Source: CAYMZZ01 sp964395095 (GTDB lineage Bacteria > Bacteroidota > Bacteroidia > Chitinophagales > Chitinophagaceae). Taken from it: 64,000 bases of DNA. This document shows, piece after piece, positions 1-7,657 of the stretch. The notes beneath the pieces were generated by a model that worked only from the letters and a program-made list of their open reading frames with translations, ran no database searches and was not told the DNA's origin. The position numbers and the translations under genes are program-made. The stretch lies in the NCBI GenBank assembly GCA_964395095.1, contig CAYMZZ010000010.1:124001-188000 (forward strand), read 5' to 3'. Position 1 is the first letter of the stretch; every line of letters starts with the position of its first letter.

Positions 1-494
1 CCGATATAGTGGTAACCGCTTCCGGTTGTCGCGACCTGATCACCGGCACGCATTTCAAACTGATGAAAGACAAAGCCATCGTTTGTAATATCGGACACTT
101 CGATATCGAAATCGACATCGCCTGGCTCAATGAGAATTATGGCCATACCAAAGATACCATCAAGCCCCAGGTGGATATTTATAATGTAGAAGGAAAAGAC
201 ATCATCATCCTGGCCGAAGGCCGCCTCGTTAACCTGGGATGCGCCACCGGCCACCCCTCCTTTGTGATGAGTAACTCCTTCAGTAACCAAACCCTGGCAC
301 AGATTGAGCTGTGGGCTAACCACCAGAATTACGAGAACAAAGTATATGTGCTGCCCAAACACCTGGATGAGAAAGTAGCACGCCTGCACCTCGGTAAGAT
401 TGGCGTGGAACTGGATGAACTGACGCCAGCACAAGCGGAATATTTGGGCATTACCAAAGAAGGGCCGTTTAAGCCGGAACATTATAGGTATTGA
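1..494 (+). CDS. ahcY: Adenosylhomocysteinase, C-terminal part (gene cut by window start)
   Basis: This is the last ~163 residues of S-adenosyl-L-homocysteine hydrolase, the NAD-dependent cytosolic enzyme that splits SAH into adenosine and homocysteine in the methyl cycle. The frame is open from base 3 with no start in the window. Visible family features are GHFDIEID in the cofactor-binding region, the GRLVNLGCATGHPSFVMS stretch that follows it, and the C-terminal end PFKPEHYRY, whose Lys and Tyr reach the NAD of the neighbouring subunit in known structures. The stop lies six bases before a large inverted repeat. The product is clear; only the N-terminal part is unseen. Confidence 0.96.
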   Translation, partial: DIVVTASGCRDLITGTHFKLMKDKAIVCNIGHFDIEIDIAWLNENYGHTKDTIKPQVDIYNVEGKDIIILAEGRLVNLGCATGHPSFVMSNSFSNQTLAQIELWANHQNYENKVYVLPKHLDEKVARLHLGKIGVELDELTPAQAEYLGITKEGPFKPEHYRY

Positions 495-500
495 GGAGAA

Positions 501-677
501 GTTGTAAGTTTTAAGTTATAAGTTTTAAGTTATAAGGACTTTCGCTTGGTATTTAATAGTTTTAATTTAGTCTGTCGCACCAGGTAGCGCTATTTGGAAT
601 TGTGGTATGCTAGCATTATCCTTATAACTTAAAACTTATAACTTAAAACTTACAACGTATAACTTACAACTTATAAC
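501..677. repeat. Inverted repeat of heptamers, 37-bp perfect arms
   Basis: Left arm 501-537 and right arm 620-656 are perfect reverse complements over 37 bp, separated by 82 bases. The right side continues to about 677 as heptamers of the form CTTAYAA (CTTATAA, CTTAAAA, CTTACAA, CGTATAA). It fills the gap between the 3' ends of two convergent genes, so it could form a bidirectional 3' hairpin. No T-tract terminator of the usual kind is present. Confidence 0.9.
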
Positions 678-681
678 TCCC

Positions 682-1797
682 TCACTGCTTCTTCCTATAG
701 CTCCCCACCGCCCATCCATTGAGTGCTATGGCGAAGCCAAGCATGGATAATAAATGTGATTGTATATCGCTAAGGCTGCTACCCTTTATCACTACCATTC
801 GCATCACCTCAATAAAATAACTTACGGGGTTGAGGCGAACCAGCGTCTTTGCCCAATCGGGCATACTGTCTACTGAAGTATAGAGCCCTCCGAGCAAAAT
901 AAATAGCATCATCAGGAAAAAAGAAATCAGCATGGCCTGCTGCTGGGTATGTGTATAGTTCGATACGAGTAATCCCAGCCCCAGGATGGCCAACAGGTAA
1001 ACGGCAGCAAAACAGTAGATCGTCAATAAGTTTCCCACCGGCTGAATGCCATAGACCAGGCGGGCGATCAATAGGCCGATGCTGAGAATAACCAGCCCGA
1101 GTACCCAGAACGGAATTAGTTTGGCAAGGATGAACTCATGTTTCTTCACCGGCGTCACATTGATTTGCTCGATGGTACCCACTTCTTTTTCTTTCACGAT
1201 ATTCAGTGCTGCGAGAAAGGTACCCACCATCGTTACGAGAATGACCAGGATGCCGGGTACCATAAAGAGCTGGTAATTCAGATAAGGATTAAACCAGTTG
1301 GAGGAATGAATTTCCACTTGATCCTTTCCCAGGGCCGAGGGACCCAGCCATTCTATGCGTATTTGCTGGTTATACTCTTCCAGTATTCGCCGCAAATAGG
1401 CGATGCCCAGGTTGCCCTTCACGCCATTGATGGCGTTTGCTGCCAGATAAACCGGGGCATGGTTCTCCCTTTGAAGGTTCTCTTCAAAATGAGCCGGAAT
1501 ATTGACGAGAATATCACCCTGGTCCATTTCCATCGCATGCAATGCATCTGCATAATTCGACACAACGGCAGAAAGCTGAAAATAGCGGCTGGCCTCCAGC
1601 TTGTATTGCAGTTGCCGCGACAGGCTCCCATGATCCTGATCGACCCAGATGATGCGGATTCCTTTCACCTCATAATCCGCCGCAAGTGGTAGAATAATGA
1701 GTTGCAGTGCGGGCATCACAAAGATGATCCGCAGGATGGCCGGATCACGGAAGATCTGCCGGAATTCCTTCTGCAATAAAAATTTCAGTACACGCAT
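682..1797 (-). CDS. ABC-2 type transporter permease (YbhR/YbhS-like), last gene of efflux operon
   Basis: Inner-membrane subunit of about 371 residues. One transmembrane helix near residues 20-42 is followed by a large periplasmic domain (about 45-175) and a block of five to six helices to the C-terminus, the usual ABC-2 exporter layout (E. coli YbhR/YbhS family). The cytosolic NVTPVKK segment between helices is typical of the family. It follows a paralogous permease at 1821-2927 with a 23-base gap, after two ATPases, a membrane-fusion lipoprotein, a TolC protein and a TetR regulator on the same strand. The two permeases probably form a heterodimer. The substrate cannot be read from sequence; drug or cation efflux is an inference from the E. 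coli system. Confidence 0.88.
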   Translation of the reverse strand: MRVLKFLLQKEFRQIFRDPAILRIIFVMPALQLIILPLAADYEVKGIRIIWVDQDHGSLSRQLQYKLEASRYFQLSAVVSNYADALHAMEMDQGDILVNIPAHFEENLQRENHAPVYLAANAINGVKGNLGIAYLRRILEEYNQQIRIEWLGPSALGKDQVEIHSSNWFNPYLNYQLFMVPGILVILVTMVGTFLAALNIVKEKEVGTIEQINVTPVKKHEFILAKLIPFWVLGLVILSIGLLIARLVYGIQPVGNLLTIYCFAAVYLLAILGLGLLVSNYTHTQQQAMLISFFLMMLFILLGGLYTSVDSMPDWAKTLVRLNPVSYFIEVMRMVVIKGSSLSDIQSHLLSMLGFAIALNGWAVGSYRKKQ

Positions 1798-1820
1798 ATT
1801 ACTCTATTTGTGCCGACCCC

Positions 1821-2927
1821 TCAGGTCAGCCTTATCCTAAACTTTTTGACGGCCAGCAAAAGCAGCACAAGGGTCATTCCCAGCAGTATCAGGGTTTCTT
1901 TCCACACGGCATTCCAGCCGGCGCCCTTTATCATGATATCGCTCACGATCTGGTAAAACCATTTCGCGGGCACCAGGTTGGAGATGATTTGCAGGACGAA
2001 GGGCATGTTCTCCACCGGAAACATGAATCCGCTCAACATGATTGTTGGCAACAACATTCCGGTCAGCGACACAAACATCGCCATCTGTTGCGTGGCGGTG
2101 CTCGACGAAATCAACAGGCCCAGGGCCAGGCAGGTAAGAATAAAAAGGATGCTTTCGCCCAGCAGCAACAACAGGCTTCCTCTGATGGGCACATCCAGCA
2201 CGAGGGTGCTGAGCAGGAGGATACTGGTCACATTAACCAGTGATAGCAGCAGATATGGAACTGCCTTGGCGGTAACGATACCAAAGGGCCTTACCGGCGA
2301 TACCAGCATGATCTCCATGGTTCCCATCTCTTTTTCGCGCACCACGGTTATGGCCGTCATCATGGTGCACACGAGCATTAGCACCATCGCCATCACGCCC
2401 GGTACAAAACTGTAGGCCCCTTTCAATTGCGGATTATACAGCATCCGGACCTCCGGCTCAATCCGAAACGGCCTTTCATCGCTTTCGATATGGCTCGCCT
2501 GGAAATCACGAATGATGGAGCTGGCGTAGTTCACAACGGTTGTAGCCAGGTTCGGATCGGATGCATCGGCCAGCAATTGCACCCGGGTATGCCCGGCATG
2601 CCGGATATCCTGGCCAAAACCAGGAGGGATAATCAGCACCATTCGAACAGATCCTTTTCGAAAAGCCTCCGGTATATCCCGGGATGATTGCAGAAAATCC
2701 TGTATTTCAAAATACCGGCTGGCATCCATCCGCTGCTGCAATTGCAGGGAAGCCGCATCGCCCGCCTCATTGAGGATAGCAATACGCGTATTCTTCACTT
2801 CATTGGTTAATGCGAACCCAAAGATGATGATCTGTACCACCGGCATTCCCAACAGAATCATCAGGGTACGTCGGTCGCGGAGAATATGGTAGAATTCCTT
2901 TTTTACAAATGCCAGAAATGTGCGCAT
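1821..2927 (-). CDS. ABC-2 type transporter permease (YbhS-like)
   Basis: A 368-residue permease paralogous to the next gene of the operon. It has an N-terminal helix (about 21-41), a periplasmic domain with the motif RYFEIQDF also echoed in the partner as RYFQLSAV, and a C-terminal helix bundle from about residue 175. The segment VVREKEMGTMEIMLVSPVRP is the conserved cytosolic loop of the ABC2_membrane_3 family. It lies 10 bases downstream of an ATPase gene. Together with the neighbouring permease it probably builds the membrane channel of a YbhFSR-type exporter coupled to an outer-membrane TolC channel. Confidence 0.9.
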   Translation of the reverse strand: MRTFLAFVKKEFYHILRDRRTLMILLGMPVVQIIIFGFALTNEVKNTRIAILNEAGDAASLQLQQRMDASRYFEIQDFLQSSRDIPEAFRKGSVRMVLIIPPGFGQDIRHAGHTRVQLLADASDPNLATTVVNYASSIIRDFQASHIESDERPFRIEPEVRMLYNPQLKGAYSFVPGVMAMVLMLVCTMMTAITVVREKEMGTMEIMLVSPVRPFGIVTAKAVPYLLLSLVNVTSILLLSTLVLDVPIRGSLLLLLGESILFILTCLALGLLISSSTATQQMAMFVSLTGMLLPTIMLSGFMFPVENMPFVLQIISNLVPAKWFYQIVSDIMIKGAGWNAVWKETLILLGMTLVLLLLAVKKFRIRLT

Positions 2928-2937
2928 GTATCAGAAT

Positions 2938-3690
2938 TTAATGTTGATGGGTAGCCCTTCCTCTCACCAGCTTTACAAATACTTCATCCATGCTGGAGGC
3001 CGCAAAGGATTGCTTCAGACCCGATGGCGTATCAAGCGCCGCAATTTTACCATCCACCATAATGGATACACGGTGGCAATATTCCGCTTCATCCATATAA
3101 TGGGTGGTTACAAAAACGGTTATACCCGATTCCGCTGCGGCATAGATCATGTTCCAGAACTCCCTGCGCGTAACCGGATCCACGCCACCCGTGGGCTCAT
3201 CCAGAAATACTATCTCCGGATCATGAAATATGGCGACCGAGAACGCAAGCTTCTGCTTCCAGCCGAGGGGCAGCGATTTCACCAAAAGATTGGCTTCCTT
3301 TTCCAGGTGCAATTGCTGAAGCAACAGCGCTGTTTTTTCGCGTATAAACTGGTTAGTCATTCCATAAATTCCAGCGTAGAGACGGATATTTTCCCGTACA
3401 GTCAGGTCTTCATAGAGCGAGAATTTCTGGCTCATATAACCAATCCTGCGTTTTATTTTTTCGCTTTCCCGAAAAAGGTCATAGCCCGCCACCCATCCTT
3501 TTCCGGAACTGGGTTTCGACAGGCCTGTCAGCATCCGCATCGCCGTCGTCTTGCCGGCGCCATTCGCGCCGAGAAAGCCGAAGATTTCGCCCCTGCCCAC
3601 TTCGAAGCTGATATTGTTTACGGCAACAAAGTTGCCAAATCGCTTGCTTAAGCCCTCCACTTCAATCACCGTATTTTTCATTCTATTCAT
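2938..3690 (-). CDS. ABC transporter ATPase, equivalent to the C-terminal half of YbhF
   Basis: A 250-residue nucleotide-binding domain. Walker A is GANGAGKTT near residue 40, Walker B is IVFLDEPTGGVD and the H-loop is VTTHYMDEA with a normal His. The signature is degenerate: LPLGWKQK replaces LSGGQ. E. coli YbhF shows the same kind of LPLG signature in its C-terminal half, so this is best read as one half of a split YbhF. The start ATG (or an ATG nine bases inside) overlaps the end of the upstream ATPase gene by eight bases, implying translational coupling. It probably dimerises with that ATPase to give one consensus and one degenerate ATP site. Confidence 0.93.
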   Translation of the reverse strand: MNRMKNTVIEVEGLSKRFGNFVAVNNISFEVGRGEIFGFLGANGAGKTTAMRMLTGLSKPSSGKGWVAGYDLFRESEKIKRRIGYMSQKFSLYEDLTVRENIRLYAGIYGMTNQFIREKTALLLQQLHLEKEANLLVKSLPLGWKQKLAFSVAIFHDPEIVFLDEPTGGVDPVTRREFWNMIYAAAESGITVFVTTHYMDEAEYCHRVSIMVDGKIAALDTPSGLKQSFAASSMDEVFVKLVRGRATHQH

Positions 3691-4630
3691 TTTTCATCCA
3701 GTAAATAAAGCAGTCTTCTATATTGGCCTCCGTTTCCTCCCACTCTGCCAGTGCGGCTTCCTGCTCCAGTCGCTGCAGCAGGTTTCCGGTTTGATCCCGA
3801 CGCACCACCACATGATGCCATTCTCCAAAAGGATAGATATCCATCACCTCATCCCAGGCGGCGAGTTGCCGGAGCAACCCGAGCATGTGTGCGGAACGAA
3901 CGGCGAAAAGGGCATGAGGAAACTTTTGAACGATAGCGGCGGGAGTATCCGTTTGCAGTATCCGTCCTTCCTGTATCAGGCCTATTCGGTCGCACTGGCT
4001 GGCTTCATCCATATAGGGGGTTGACACCAGTATCGTGATGCCCTGCCGCTTCAGCGCTTGCAGCATTTCCCAAAACTCACGTCGCGATACCGCATCCACG
4101 CCCGTGGTAGGTTCATCCAGAAACAACACGCTGGGACGATGAATCAGCGCGCAGGAAAGGGCTAGCTTCTGTTTCATCCCCCCCGAAAGCTTTCCGGCCC
4201 GGCGGTTGCTAAAAGGTTCTATCTGGCTATAGATATCCTTTACCAGGTGATAATTTTCCTGGATGGCGGTATTGAATATTGTCGCGAAAAACACCAGGTT
4301 CTCGGCCACCGTCAGGTCAGGATAAAGAGAGAACTTTCCCGGCATATAGCCCACCCGCTTACGGATAGTTGCGTAGTCTTTCACCACATCCAGCCCTTCT
4401 ACGCTTGCTTCACCCGCATCCGGCAGCAGCAAACTGGTGAGTATGCGCATCAGGCTGGTTTTACCTGCGCCATCGGGTCCTATCAGTCCAAATATTTCGC
4501 CCGCCTTCACATCAAAGCTGATTCCACGCAATGCCGCGACGCTTTTGTTACCCTTACCATAAGATTTGCCAATATCCCTCACGGAAATGGCGGCTGCCGG
4601 TGGTTCAGAAATTGTTGTTGCATATAACAT
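3683..4630 (-). CDS. ABC transporter ATPase, equivalent to the N-terminal half of YbhF
   Basis: A 315-residue ATPase with Walker A GPDGAGKTS at residues 51-59, the signature LSGGMKQK, and Walker B VLFLDEPTTGVD. The H-loop reads VSTPYMDEA, with Pro where the catalytic-site His normally sits. The C-terminal ~90 residues are an extra domain after the core. Its defects complement those of the partner ATPase at 2938-3690: in a head-to-tail dimer this protein's Walker site would pair with the partner's degenerate signature, while its good signature completes the partner's site. It is five bases downstream of the fusion-protein gene. Confidence 0.93.
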   Translation of the reverse strand: MLYATTISEPPAAAISVRDIGKSYGKGNKSVAALRGISFDVKAGEIFGLIGPDGAGKTSLMRILTSLLLPDAGEASVEGLDVVKDYATIRKRVGYMPGKFSLYPDLTVAENLVFFATIFNTAIQENYHLVKDIYSQIEPFSNRRAGKLSGGMKQKLALSCALIHRPSVLFLDEPTTGVDAVSRREFWEMLQALKRQGITILVSTPYMDEASQCDRIGLIQEGRILQTDTPAAIVQKFPHALFAVRSAHMLGLLRQLAAWDEVMDIYPFGEWHHVVVRRDQTGNLLQRLEQEAALAEWEETEANIEDCFIYWMKNE

Positions 4631-4635
4631 TGTAC

Positions 4636-5583
4636 TTAATTTTTCAGACCCTGAAAACTCATTTCTGCATACATGCCCAGTTTAAGCGTGCCATCGTTGG
4701 GTACCCGCACTTTGATGGCATATACCAGGTTGGCCCTTTCATCGCGCGTCTGAATGGTTTTGGGCGTGAATTCCGCTTTGTCGGAAATCCATTGCAGGGT
4801 GCCTCGCAATTCCCGATAGCCCTTATCGCCATCATCCATCCAAACCCTTACCGGCTCACCCAGTTTGGCCTGGCCAAGCTGGTCGCCGGAAATATAGGCG
4901 CGCAAGATTAGGTGCGAGAGATCGGCAATTTTGTAGAGCGGCTTACCGGCTATGGCCATTTCACCCACCTCGGCATATTTCGCAATCACTGTTCCCGATA
5001 CCGGGTTCAGCACCCTGGCCCGGTTCAGTTGATCCGTCAATTGATCCACGCGTTTGGATAGAGGCTGCTGTTCGCTCAGCACCGCGCGGTTCTGTGTGGC
5101 CACCAGGTCCTTTTGTACCTTTATCTGCTGTGCCGTCACTTTCATCTCCTGCTGCAATTGCGCTATCTGGGCCTTCATATCGTCAACCTGCTTACCGGTG
5201 GCCGCATCTTTGGCAAATAGATTCTGAAGCCGGCGAAATTCCTGCTCCAGGTAATCCAGGCGCGTTTGTTGTACCGCCCTTTGTTGCAGCAGCAGATCCA
5301 CTTGTGGTTGAACCTGGCTGGTCTTATCCGAAAGCGCATCCAGGCTCGCCACCACCTGCTCGCGTTGCAGGGCAATATTGGCCGCGTCAAGAATGGCCAC
5401 GACGGAGTCGGCCGGTAGGAGCTGGCCTTCCTCCACATTCAACTCCAGAATTTTGCCGCTCATTTCCGGAGATACCAATACTTCCACGGCCTCAAAATTT
5501 CCGGTTGCGTCGAAAGTATGATTATCATTGTTGCAGGAAGCAACAACAATCAGCAGCAAGAATGACATGATTCCTTTATACAT
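4636..5583 (-). CDS. HlyD-family periplasmic adaptor, lipoprotein (YbhG-like)
   Basis: Membrane-fusion protein linking the inner-membrane ABC exporter to the outer-membrane channel. A short signal peptide ends in the lipobox VASC at Cys17, so it should be an inner- or outer-leaflet-anchored lipoprotein. Residues about 35-70 form the first half of a biotinyl-lipoyl domain, about 75-190 a long Gln-rich coiled-coil hairpin, then VSGTVIAKYAEVGE for the second lipoyl half, followed by beta-barrel segments ending at residue 315. It starts four bases after the tolC-type gene stop, in the same operon as the two ATPases and two permeases. Confidence 0.93.
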   Translation of the reverse strand: MYKGIMSFLLLIVVASCNNDNHTFDATGNFEAVEVLVSPEMSGKILELNVEEGQLLPADSVVAILDAANIALQREQVVASLDALSDKTSQVQPQVDLLLQQRAVQQTRLDYLEQEFRRLQNLFAKDAATGKQVDDMKAQIAQLQQEMKVTAQQIKVQKDLVATQNRAVLSEQQPLSKRVDQLTDQLNRARVLNPVSGTVIAKYAEVGEMAIAGKPLYKIADLSHLILRAYISGDQLGQAKLGEPVRVWMDDGDKGYRELRGTLQWISDKAEFTPKTIQTRDERANLVYAIKVRVPNDGTLKLGMYAEMSFQGLKN

Positions 5584-5586
5584 AAA

Positions 5587-6861
5587 TTATCGATTATGAT
5601 TTCCTGAAATAATTTGAAAGTTGATCCGGGCCTGCAGCCATTGTACTTCGTGCAGGAGCAGCGCCTGCCGGGCCTGATCCTCCGCGTTAATCTCGCGCAG
5701 GTAATCATTGGCCGTGATTACACCACTTTCCAATTGTGCCGAGGCAGCTTTTGTGATAGACTCCCGCAGGGCAACGATTTCCTTATCACGTTCCATCAGC
5801 TTTTCCATTTTGGATAGTACCGACTCTTCCTGTAACAGTCGAGCCGAAGTTCTTTGCCGGAAAAGATCTTCCTGTACATCCATTCGGTGGCGCAGGGTTT
5901 CCTGTTGCTTCCGCTCCCGGCGCAAAGTGTAAAAACTGTTCAACGACCATTGCAACCGGATACCACCGGTATAATAAAGCGCAAACTCATTCTTCAACAT
6001 ATTCAAGCCGGGTCGCCCATAACCACCCTGCGCAAACAACTGCAACCTGGGAAGGCTGCGTGCCGTCAATAGTTGCTCCTGGCTTCGCGACAACTGACGC
6101 TGCTGTTGAAATAATTTCAATTCAGGCCTGGCTAATTCTTTTTGCCTGTCTCCTGTTGCTGACTCCGGGATGAACACCGTGCTGGTATCCAGCTTACGTC
6201 CCAGGTAGAGCGACAAAATATCCACAAGAGCTCCCCGCGAACTGTGCAGATCCAGCAGACGTTGATCCGCTTTCAGCCATTCGGCCTTCAATACGTCGTA
6301 GTTGGAGCGCAACACCAGGCCCTGCTCCACCTGGGCCTGCACTTTTTGCATACCGGTTTCAATGTCCAGCATCACCAGGCGTGCCTGCTTCTGCTGGGCA
6401 TCGAGCAGCAGAATCGCCAAATAGTACTGGCTCATTTTTTCACGCAATTGCTGCAACTCCACTTCCACACCCAGCTCGGCGGCGAGCGCCTCCTCCTGCT
6501 GAAGTCGCTTTTGGCTTCTGCTTACCCCTCCATCATAGATCAATTGGCTAATGTCGGCAACAGCACGATATTGATCCTGCGATGGCGGCTCCAGGCTAAA
6601 TCCAGGTAAACTGATGGGCACACGGGTCACATCCGACTGATAACTGGCCTGGGCGTTCAGTTGCACCTGGGGAAGCCACCCGGTTTTCAAATTGGCGATG
6701 GCCAGTTGCTCCTGCTGGCGAATCCATTGCCTGTCGCGCATAGCGGGATAGTAGCGGCTGGCTTCGGCCATCACACTGTCGAGTGTGAGCCTTTCCTGCG
6801 CTCGCGTTGCTAGAGGCATCATCGCGAAAGCGATAGCGGCTGCCTGTAAAATCTTCCTCAT
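5587..6861 (-). CDS. TolC-family outer-membrane efflux channel
   Basis: Outer-membrane efflux protein of about 424 residues. I choose the ATG at 6861: it gives a signal peptide starting MRKILQAAAIAFAMMPLA, whereas an upstream ATG at 6879 would put the start codon inside the TetR-type operator at 6872-6887. The body is rich in Gln and Leu with paired alpha-helical repeats (QEQLAIANLKTGWLPQVQLN and a second copy RSQEQLLTARSLPRLQLFAQ in the other half), as expected for the two structural repeats of TolC. It lies 46 bases downstream of the tetR gene and directly before the adaptor gene, completing a tripartite export system. Confidence 0.93.
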   Translation of the reverse strand: MRKILQAAAIAFAMMPLATRAQERLTLDSVMAEASRYYPAMRDRQWIRQQEQLAIANLKTGWLPQVQLNAQASYQSDVTRVPISLPGFSLEPPSQDQYRAVADISQLIYDGGVSRSQKRLQQEEALAAELGVEVELQQLREKMSQYYLAILLLDAQQKQARLVMLDIETGMQKVQAQVEQGLVLRSNYDVLKAEWLKADQRLLDLHSSRGALVDILSLYLGRKLDTSTVFIPESATGDRQKELARPELKLFQQQRQLSRSQEQLLTARSLPRLQLFAQGGYGRPGLNMLKNEFALYYTGGIRLQWSLNSFYTLRRERKQQETLRHRMDVQEDLFRQRTSARLLQEESVLSKMEKLMERDKEIVALRESITKAASAQLESGVITANDYLREINAEDQARQALLLHEVQWLQARINFQIISGNHNR

Positions 6862-6871
6862 AAAATCACAT

Positions 6872-6887
6872 TTAACCATTTGGTTAA
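6872..6887. promoter_or_regulatory. TetR-type operator, tolC side
   Basis: TTAACCATTTGGTTAA: perfect 7-bp inverted repeat TTAACCA/TGGTTAA around two bases, in the 46-base gap between the tetR stop and the tolC-type start. The same operator in reverse orientation lies upstream of the tetR gene at 7545-7560. Two identical copies flanking a tetR gene strongly suggest binding by that regulator. Its position argues for the tolC start at 6861. Confidence 0.85.
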
Positions 6888-6907
6888 TTATTGTTCAAAA
6901 AAAAGGG

Positions 6908-7522
6908 CTAGGCCCTGATAGCGTCGATAATAAAGCGCGACAACTCCTGTTTACGTTGCTCCATGAAAGCCGCAAACTGCTTTTTGTCCATCCCTATCAT
7001 GTACTGAATCATGGGTCGGCCCACAAAGGGAAAAACCACCAGCGAAATCATATTCACCAGCAGGCTGGCCGGATCAATTGGTTTAATTCGACCTGCCGCC
7101 ACTTCTTCCTGAATCTGTTTCAATAAGGGTGCGGGGTTGGGTTTGGAGTGATTGGGCCAGAGTTTTTTCAGAAACCGCTCGGGGTCGCGGTTAATTTCAT
7201 TCAACACGAAAATGGGCAGGTACGGATTTTCCATCACCACCGTAATATATGCTTCCACAAAATTCTCAATCTTTTGTAAAAGGGGAATTTCGGACTGAAA
7301 TACGGCGTTCATTCGTGGAAAAATCTGCTGTGCCGCATCCAGAAAAATCTTTTCAAACAGAAGTTCCTTATTGCGGAAATAATAATGCAACAGGGCTTTG
7401 TTGATCCCCGCTTCTTCGGCAATATCCTGCATACGTGCCCCCATCATACCGTCGCGCACAAATACCTTCCGCGCCGCATCAAGGATGATCTCTTCCGTAC
7501 CTCTGTCTTTTTGTTTGGCCAT
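6908..7522 (-). CDS. TetR/AcrR-family repressor of the efflux operon (CecR-like role)
   Basis: A 204-residue regulator. Residues 8-55 are a TetR helix-turn-helix: an ILDAARKVFVRDG opening helix, then MQDIAEEAGINKALLHYYF as the recognition part. The remaining ~145 residues form the variable ligand-binding and dimer domain. It is the first gene of the efflux cluster on the minus strand, as E. coli cecR precedes ybhGFSR. Two copies of a TTAACCA-N2-TGGTTAA palindrome flank it, one before its own start and one before the tolC-type gene, so autoregulation plus control of the exporter is likely. The inducer is unknown. Confidence 0.93.
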   Translation of the reverse strand: MAKQKDRGTEEIILDAARKVFVRDGMMGARMQDIAEEAGINKALLHYYFRNKELLFEKIFLDAAQQIFPRMNAVFQSEIPLLQKIENFVEAYITVVMENPYLPIFVLNEINRDPERFLKKLWPNHSKPNPAPLLKQIQEEVAAGRIKPIDPASLLVNMISLVVFPFVGRPMIQYMIGMDKKQFAAFMEQRKQELSRFIIDAIRA

Positions 7523-7533
7523 TATTTCAATTT

Positions 7534-7560
7534 AACTATATAGTTTAACCAAATGGTTAA
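7534..7560. promoter_or_regulatory. TetR-type operator region upstream of tetR
   Basis: Contains TTAACCAAATGGTTAA (7545-7560), the reverse complement of the operator at 6872-6887. Next to it and overlapping by one base is the 12-bp perfect palindrome AACTATATAGTT (7534-7545). Together they could hold two regulator dimers about 11 bp apart, one helical turn, right upstream of the tetR start at 7522. Confidence 0.82.
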
Positions 7561-7578
7561 CAAAAGTAGATAGCTTTT

Positions 7579-7621
7579 ATGAACCCGCCAAAAAAATTAT
7601 TGCGTTTTTTGCCGGGTTCAT
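7579..7621 (-). terminator. Long hairpin between hmgA and tetR
   Basis: ATGAACCCG (7579-7587) pairs with CGGGTTCAT (7613-7621); after a one-base mismatch CAAAAAA pairs with TTTTTTG, leaving a nine-base loop. It lies 37 bases past the hmgA stop on the minus strand. There is no clean T-run after it, so it may be a terminator or a 3' stability hairpin. Confidence 0.55.
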
Positions 7622-7657
7622 GAAAGGTTTGTGCTGTGTCCGATGAAAACCGGCTGC

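Noticed and set aside
1138..1692. Long open frame opposite the first permease
   Set aside because: It lies antisense to a well-supported ABC-2 permease and has no family features; a codon-bias shadow.
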